64,000 nucleotides of DNA, taken from assembly GCF_036324505.1 (NCBI RefSeq), contig NC_086368.1:14852921-14916920 (forward strand), given 5' to 3'. Below are positions 52,263 through 64,000 of the stretch, piece after piece; positions within the stretch are counted from its first letter, which is position 1; each line of letters begins with the position of its first letter. The translations under genes and the position numbers were made by a program. The stretch is from Eleginops maclovinus. Its lineage: Eukaryota; Chordata; Actinopteri; Perciformes; Eleginopidae. Below the pieces are notes generated by a model that searched no databases, was not told the DNA's origin, and worked only from the letters and a program-made list of their open reading frames with translations.

Positions 52263-53080
52263 GTCTTCACGCCGGGATGGATTAAATTCCTCTTTTTGAT
52301 TGACAGCAACCACTCAGAAGACGGCGACTAATACTGACACACGACACAACCGGACACAGCCCATGCAGAGTGAAATGATTTGGTGCAGCATCCACTAGCT
52401 TCTTGCTTGTTTCACAACTATCCTCTGCCTGAGCGTGGATGAGTCTTCTTCTCCGTCTGTTTCCAGTTGAGCAGAGGCTGCGGAGCGCATTGCCGCCACC
52501 ACCAGGTCAAAACAAAACACTCACGATAATTTATATATACACAAAATGATGCTTGTAAAAAACTAACCTCTTTAAAAAACATTTGACGCGTTTTATTATG
52601 CACAATTTCCCTCTTACTTTCTGATTAGAGATTATATTTTTATTTATTGGTCAAAATACAAGACATAACATTTCTGAAAATACATGTCTATCAGGTAAGG
52701 AGAAATGTAATATCCAGAGGGAATTCATCTTCTAAACTATTTGTCCTAATTCATTTATAACGTTAACTAGGCACTGTTGGAAATAATCAATATATTGGAG
52801 CATAACATTAAAAGATAATTCACTGTTTCTGGACGGATCATATTTGTCCAATTCCGGTAGTATTACCGGATGTTGTTTTTAGCCTCAGATAGCATAAAGC
52901 TAATATGGTATTGTATATATGAGTAGAGGGAGAAGGACGCGTGGAGTTACATACTAAACTCACCGCCTCTACCTCGCACTCATTGATGCTGCAATGATAC
53001 TGTTGCCTGTTTAATACCTGATAAACCTCAAAAGGATTGCATAATAGAATATCGTAGATAAGAGATCCAGGATATCACTA
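52263..53080 (-). promoter_or_regulatory. chchd4: chchd4 promoter region and flank
   Basis: The 5' UTR is short and the sequence just upstream of the ATG is moderately GC-rich (52263-52500). GTTAGC/GCTAGC copies lie at 52198-52228, on both sides of the exon 1 donor area. Beyond 52500 the stretch is AT-rich with no gene. Confidence 0.45.
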
Positions 53081-53089
53081 ACAAGATGG

Positions 53090-53512
53090 CGACGGTGACG
53101 TCATAAGAGGACCCGCCCCTGACGACGTAAGCCTATAGAAGAGTCCGGAGAACCCCATGTGACAAGCGGCCAACAGGAGCCAGCCCCCCACTACCAACCA
53201 ATGAGAGCACGAGAGCGGAGCACGTCTTATTTTGAAGTTGTTTATATTATGGTCGGAAAGGGGTGGTTCTATAAAAGGTGTGTATTGTGAGATCGCTCTC
53301 TTTTGTTCCGGACCGCCAGACAGTAACTACTGATGAGCTCCACTCAGTCAGTGGCCTGTGGACGCGTGTCCCGGGCTATTGAGCCACAGCTGTGAAACTT
53401 TTGTAAAACCTACTGCTGCATCTTTTTATTAAATACTTACAAGAGGAGGTTTGCTTTCTTTCTTTTGAATCGACACCTGGGCTTCGAATAAACGAACATT
53501 TCTAACAGCACC
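53090..53512 (+). mobile_element. Probable solo LTR
   Basis: A self-contained promoter-like block in AT-rich DNA: CRE tgacgtcat (53097-53105), a second acgacgtaa, a CCAAT box in aaccaatgag (near 53198), a TATA box ctataaaagg (53268-53278), a pyrimidine-rich start region, and downstream attaaatactta and gaataaacga just before ...aaca. This order (enhancer, TATA, R, poly(A) signal within 450 bases) is that of a retroviral-type LTR. Target-site duplication and exact TG...CA ends were not established and no internal retroelement sequence is present, so a gene promoter remains possible. Confidence 0.45.
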
Positions 53513-53888
53513 TACACTTTATATAAACGCAATTAAAACAATAACCCTGGAAACAACTTTTGCGATCCTAATATTTAGTAAATGATGTATTTTCGTATTC
53601 TAGGGATGGGATATTGGAGTTCAAGTAACAGCCATTCATATCTTATAATTTCCCCCTCATATTTAAACACACACAGGAGGTAAAATCAGTATTGAACACG
53701 TCAGCATTTTTCTCATTAAATGTATTTCTAAAGGTGCTATTAACGTGACATTTTCATCAGATGTCGGTAACAACCCATGCGACCACACATGCAAAGAAAT
53801 CAAACCATAGAAGTCCATAAATTAAGTTATGTGTATTAAAATGGAATGACACAGGGAAAAAGTATTGAACACGCTTACTGAAATGTAT

Positions 53889-55861
53889 TTAATACTTCGT
53901 ACAAAAGCCTTTGTTGGTAATGACAGCTCCAAGACGCCTCCTGTATGGAGAAACTAGTCGTATGCAGTGGCGGCTGGTGGAGTTTTCTCCAGGGGGGGCT
54001 ATAACTCCAAAATGTATTAAAAAAAAAAAGGCATGCATACATGTACTAAGGTATCAAACGAGTGTATTTACATCAATGAAAACAACAACAACAACATTAT
54101 AGATAGATAGAAGTGCAAAGAGAAACAAGTGCGATATATAGAGTATGTACAGTATATGCAGTTAAGAGTGATTATGTAAAGATAAGGGCAGTATAAAGAG
54201 GTGGGAATAATTGGCATAGTATAAACAGATGTAGTATGAACAAATATACAGATGTGCTATATTACTATACAGATGGCCAATATACATATATAATAAATAT
54301 CTGTCTATCTCTAGATATATCTCTATCTCTCTATCTATCTCTCTGTGAGCAGTGGGATGTTTATGTCTGTTGTCACCAGTGAATACATGTGCTGCCATTC
54401 ATTGTTGGTTTGTCTTTTTCTTGAGAACATCAGTAGGCTTTAAACTATCAGGATGTCAGGCCGTAATATTCAGTCACACTTTCAACACCGGCACCAGCAG
54501 AGCTCCAGAGTCGGACATGAAGTGGCATTGAGAGCATTTTGGGGACTAAACCTATGTTGTTGGGGCCTATAAATCCAGTGATGTGTGACTCTTTTAAAAC
54601 CCTCTCAAAGGGCCACTCATTTCTAAGTTATTTAATATTGAATAAATACCATTTAGTGTTCTATTACTGGAACAAGTCTTCATGATATCCCCAAAAACAA
54701 TTTCAACACAAAAATAATAATCGTCACCATTTTCAGTAATTTGTTGTGAATGTATTTTCCCTCTTTGGTCTCTTTTTCCACCCCTCTGTCAACTCCCTGC
54801 TTCTAGGTTTCATGTCCCTGTTTACAGTTTTGTTAATGTAAAGACTATCCGTATGAAGGGAGCTCAGGCCTATACCTGCCCAGCGTTTATATTCAGAGCA
54901 TAGTCTTTACTGCCGTGAGAGGGCTTTGAAAGGGACCTGTATGCATTGCTCAGGTGTGATTTTGGCCCATTCTTCCACACAAACAGTCTTCAAGTCTTGA
55001 AGGTCCATGGGCCTCTTCTATGAACTCTGATCTTTAGTTCTTTCCATAGATTTTCTATTGGATTCAATTCAGGTGATTGGCTGGGCCATTCTAGCAGCTT
55101 TATTTTCTTTCTCTGAAACCAATTGAGAGTTTACTTGCCTTCCGTGTGTTTGGGATCATTGTCTTGCTGAAATGTCCACCCTCGTCTCATCTTCATCATC
55201 CTGGTAGATTTTTATCAAGAATGTCTCTGTACATGTTTCCATTCATCCTTCCTTCAATTATATGAAGTATGCCGGTGCTGTATGCTGAAAAACAGCCCCA
55301 CACCCTGATGTTCCCACCTCCTTAGTATGGTGTTTCTGGGGTGATGTGCAGTGACCTCCAAACATGGTGTGTATTATGGCATCTGAAGAGTTCAATTTTG
55401 GACTCATCTGACCAGGCTATATTCTCCCAGTATTTCACAGGCTTGTCTTAATGTTGTGCAGCAAACTTTCAATGAGCTTCAACATGCTTTTTCTTCAGGA
55501 GATGGAGTCTTGCGTGGTGAGCGTGCATACAGGCCATGGCGGTGGAGTGCATTACTTATGGTTTTCTTTGAAACAATTGTACCTGCTAATTCCAGATCTT
55601 TCTGAAGGTCTCCACAAGTGGTCCTTGGCTCTTGGACAACTCTTCTGATAATTCTTTTCACTCCTCTGTCAGAAGTCTTGCGAGTAGCACCTGGTCGTGG
55701 CTGGTTTATGGTGAAATGATGTTCTCTCCACTTCCGGATTATGGCCCCAACAGTGCTCACTGGAAGATTCAGAAGTTTAGAAATCCTTCTGTAATGCCAT
55801 CAGTATGTTTTGCAACAATAAGGTTGCGAAGGTCTTGAGAGAGCTCTATGCTTTTATCCAT
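53889..55861 (-). pseudogene. Tc1-like transposase pseudogene
   Basis: Starts with an ATG at 55861 reading MDKSIELSQDLRNLIVAKH, hits a frameshift near 55790, and resumes in another frame at 55760 with [32 protein letters not shown] and [20 protein letters not shown], the paired-type DNA-binding region of the family. Further transposase homology reads on toward 54940. The last segment, SPYRRRLGAVITNKGFC, lies beyond the insertion and ends at a TAA at 53889-53891. Not functional. Confidence 0.85.
53967..54938. mobile_element. 972-bp insertion nested in the Tc1 transposase
   Basis: The transposase reading breaks after gtatgca (53960-53966) and resumes at gtatgca (54939-54945), so this direct repeat is a target-site duplication of 7 bp, or 8 with one mismatch. 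The left end gtggcggctggtggagtt resembles ends of hAT-type non-autonomous elements in fish, but the right end is not its inverted repeat. It includes a TATC-rich stretch near 54300-54345. No coding capacity seen. Confidence 0.7.
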
Positions 55862-55984
55862 CAAGAGATCTTTCTTGTGTGACACCTTGGTAATGAGAGA
55901 CCTTTTTATAGGCCATCAGTTGGGACTGAACCAGCTGACATTAATTTGCACTGACAAGGTGCAGGATTACTTTGGCAAAACATT

Positions 55985-56054
55985 TGTACTTGGCAAACAC
56001 TTGTTTTTATGGAACAGACATCAAGGTAACAAAAGCAAATGTTTGCCAAGTACA
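55985..56054. repeat. Inverted repeat with 15-bp perfect arms
   Basis: tgtacttggcaaaca at 55985-55999 and its exact reverse complement at 56040-56054, separated by 40 bases. Near the outer edge of the second Tc1-like element. Confidence 0.85.
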
Positions 56055-56214
56055 TAGACTGCATAATATTAACCATGCAAAGACATTATTGTATGAAAGG
56101 AAACCGTCTCTCCCTTGACCAAAAGGTGACTTTTCATCTGAAACAATGTGCTAATGAACGTTTAGCTTGAACACTTTGGACAAATAGAAGAGACAAGAGA
56201 CTTGACCTTTCTCC

Positions 56215-57156
56215 ACAAAAAGGTTTTATTGAGAATGTTTTTCTATAAGTTTGTTCTGAAATGTATTATCTTTTTTTTTTTTTTTACATATTCAAAAGAC
56301 TTTATCTTACATTTAAGACAAATTCAAAATTATTCAATGTGTGGCTATATACAGAAAGTGATAGTTTTTCTCAGGTGTGGAAAAGCGATTGATGCAGTTA
56401 TGATTAAAGCGGACAATTAAAAAACAAAAAAAATTGCAAAAGTGGGAGACAAAAATGAATGTGACATATGAGTTAATACTGCAGCTCCCTGGGAATGCCA
56501 TACATTAAAACAGTGACAGGCGGACCCCAATGTGAGCTCCACATCCTCTCCTACAAGACCCTGTTCCAATAAAAGTCATAACACAGGGTCACAATTCAGG
56601 AAACGACAGCACTTGACTCAGCGTTTGACAGTTCAGCTTCTGTTCCACACCTTCACATAATTGACAGGTTGAAGGAAAAATAAAATAAAGCTGAAAGTAA
56701 AAGTATTAACTAAGATAACACCAAGCAGAACATCAGGTGCATTTCTGCACACAGCAGTCAGTTGCCCTCCATCATCCGGTTGAGTATGCCGGCATACTGA
56801 AGCGCTCTGTTGACAGTCTGAAAAAAGGGACCGAACTCCCGCAGGACTCTCTTACACAAAGGAAGCCTTTAAAATGAATCTCGGGGAGGTATAATGTAGA
56901 GTCAGTTAGAAAATCTGATGAAATACAACTAAAATGTCGGTCTTTGTGTTACTTTGGAAGATACCAGGTAGGGGCCACAAGGTGTGTAGCCCCCCCCCCA
57001 CCTCCAAAGGTCCCATTTCAGCTGAGATTCCTGAAGATTCCTTGAACATCCTGAAAGTGGAGAGCTGACGATGCAGGAGCTTCACACAGATGTAAAAAAA
57101 TGCAAAGTTGGTGATCCTAATTGACGTTGGTAGAAGGTGGGATGAGATTGGCTTTT
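56215..57156 (-). other. sec61a1: sec61a1 3' UTR with poly(A) signal
   Basis: From the TAG at 57157-57159 (minus) to AATAAA at 56225-56230. About 0.9 kb. It includes an A-rich run on the minus strand (T tract near 56270-56285 on +) and a C9-10 tract on + near 56991. It ends just outside the Tc1-like element. Confidence 0.6.
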
Positions 57157-62495
<5,339 letters not shown>

Positions 62496-62660
62496 GATGT
62501 CCCAACTGTCCTCCTTCGTGCTCCTTTACAGTGTAAATCTGGGCAGAAATCTCACTACTGACTGAGTGACTGAGAGCCGGGAGGAGGAGAAACTTTAGAG
62601 ACACGTCACCACTACAGACACGAAGCACAGCGATTTAAAGAACCAGCCCACTGCTGACAA
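62496..62660 (-). promoter_or_regulatory. sec61a1: sec61a1 5' UTR and promoter
   Basis: GC-richer than its flanks, with gagtgactgagagccgggag on + near 62563-62582 and gacacgtcacc near 62601. No TATA box. Intron 1, just inside the gene, holds a dense GTTAGC/GCTAGC/GCTAAC cluster (62144-62384). Confidence 0.5.
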
Positions 62661-62939
62661 GCTACTGACTTTATACATTACATACTTAGTGAATTTAATA
62701 AGCTGATGTGATAAATAAATACAAGTTAAAAAAACTGAGAAAATAATAATTCAAAGAATCATCCTATTTCATGACGTCACGTTTTCATTGTTGTTTGTTA
62801 ATGTTTTATTTAAAACAATTGTGTGGAAAAACAAGGTTTTAAAGAAACATGTAAACATGTAGCCTGTATTATTACACAGCAAACATGTTCATTTATAATC
62901 CTGAAAACCCAGATAAAACATATTATTCTATGATAATAT

Positions 62940-62944
<5 letters not shown>
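62661..62944. other. AT-rich flank upstream of sec61a1
   Basis: No gene or recognisable repeat seen. A tgacgtcac box lies at 62772-62780. Confidence 0.45.

Positions 62945-63032
<88 letters not shown>
62945..63032. repeat. (ATT)n trinucleotide microsatellite
   Basis: About 29 uninterrupted TTA/ATT units, followed directly by an 18-bp perfect palindrome built of ACT/AGT units at 63034-63051. Confidence 0.97.
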
Positions 63033-63051
63033 CACTACTACTAGTAGTAGT

Positions 63052-64000
63052 ATTCACATGATATACAGTAGGTGTAAGTTAGTAAGTTATATGAATACTA
63101 TTCATTATGACACACGCAATAATAATAATAGAAATTATAATTATAATACAAAACAAGTGATAATATTAATGTTCATCATTTTTTGTTGTTGTTTATATAT
63201 ATTTAATATATGCATTTGATTTATGAATCAACTAATACATAGTATGTTTTTTGTTGTTAAATCTACGTTTATGAATACAAAAATGCAACATTCTTTATGT
63301 TATTACAAAAAACAGGTTTTTAAGACACCAAATATTTAATTTTCTGATAATAGTAATAATAACTTTTTTTTTTAAAGATGTCATTGACTTTATTTTGAAT
63401 TCGGAATCAGATTCAGAATTTTATTCACAGCATTGCTGCTTTTCTTTTAGTAGGGGGTCTGATGTCTTCTGATAACTTATCCCAAGCTACACTTATATCT
63501 CTCGTCAGCAAGATTATCTGATAATACAGTCACTTTTCAACTTTTCCCCTTTGTATGAATAAATGTATATCTCCACCAGAGAGCAGCAGTGCCCTGAACA
63601 TGGTTTTTGAATGCTGGCTGGCAGTACGAGACAAAGCTTCACTCAAACTAGCAGACTGTCAACAAAGTCAGAGCCTAACACATATGAAGACGTTGATCAA
63701 ATAAAAAGAACTAGAAATCTAAATAAATGCCATGCAATACTCCTGCGATTATGATACCTTTATTGTGTTCGAGAGATGCTGATCGGTGTCAAATATGTGC
63801 AGTAGTATGGTTAGTTCATGGCAGAAATGTTGATTGGGAATAATCATACACAAACAGCATTTATGGCCAAAAGATGTCTCAGTCTCAATGTATCTAATTA
63901 TTTAAAGTAACCTTTAGCTTTCTGTAGAGAATGCAGTTAACAATGACAAAGTATCAGTCAACAGGACGTCGTAAAACGTTTGTGAAGCATTTCTCACATA
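63052..64000. other. Gene-free AT-rich end of the window
   Basis: No supported open frame. A CTCF-like core on + at 63573-63586 (ccaccagagagcag) matches 13 of 14 consensus positions by eye. Confidence 0.5.

Larger units (their letters stand above)
53676..56000 (-). mobile_element. Second Tc1-like transposon, degenerate and interrupted
   Basis: The left end near 53676 (aatcagtattgaacacgtc) looks like a Tc1-type terminus. The transposase runs on the minus strand. The right terminus is not clear; a palindromic segment at 55985-56054 may mark it or be a further insertion. A 972-bp segment is inserted at 53967-54938. Confidence 0.75.

Overview
The window is vertebrate nuclear DNA, almost certainly from a teleost fish. 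It carries seven recognisable, intron-rich, conserved genes with GT-AG introns, AATAAA polyadenylation signals, long AT-rich introns, CA and ATT microsatellites, and several repeat types typical of fish (Tc1-like transposons, short terminal-inverted-repeat elements, a LINE 3' end, a tRNA-like SINE). The exon models were built by hand from the sequence by matching conserved protein families and splice phases. All of them keep one reading frame from start to stop.

Layout. On the + strand: rab7a (5' UTR exon ending at 1204, coding 5479-7563) and arpc4 (coding 10211-12834). On the - strand: pfkfb4 (14424-21042, tail-to-tail with arpc4), a gap of about 6 kb with repeats and a possible alternative pfkfb4 first exon near 26.7 kb, a divergent WASP-family gene (27713-30881), mapkapk3 (32682-38025), uroc1 (39403-46518), a dead Tc1-like transposon (47.1-48.3 kb), chchd4 (49960-52262), an LTR-like block (53.1-53.5 kb), a second dead Tc1-like transposon carrying a nested insertion (53.7-56.0 kb) and sec61a1 (57157-62495). 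The last kilobase and a half is AT-rich and gene-free.

The genes do not form a pathway. They cover late endosome traffic (rab7a), branched actin (arpc4 and the WASP-like gene), glycolytic control (pfkfb4), p38 stress signalling (mapkapk3), histidine breakdown (uroc1), mitochondrial disulfide import (chchd4) and ER translocation (sec61a1). What links them is ancestry: the human orthologues of the seven named genes all lie on chromosome 3, so this is a conserved linkage block. The WASP-like gene is the exception, and the most interesting item. It has a clear WH1 domain and a GBD-like helix region, but no CRIB motif, one degenerate WH2 and no acidic tail ending in tryptophan. Other points worth checking are a GC-AG intron in arpc4, an unassigned coding-like terminal exon inside the pfkfb4 3' UTR, inverted repeats flanking three mapkapk3 exons (a circular-RNA geometry), and GTTAGC/GCTAGC clusters at several gene 5' ends.
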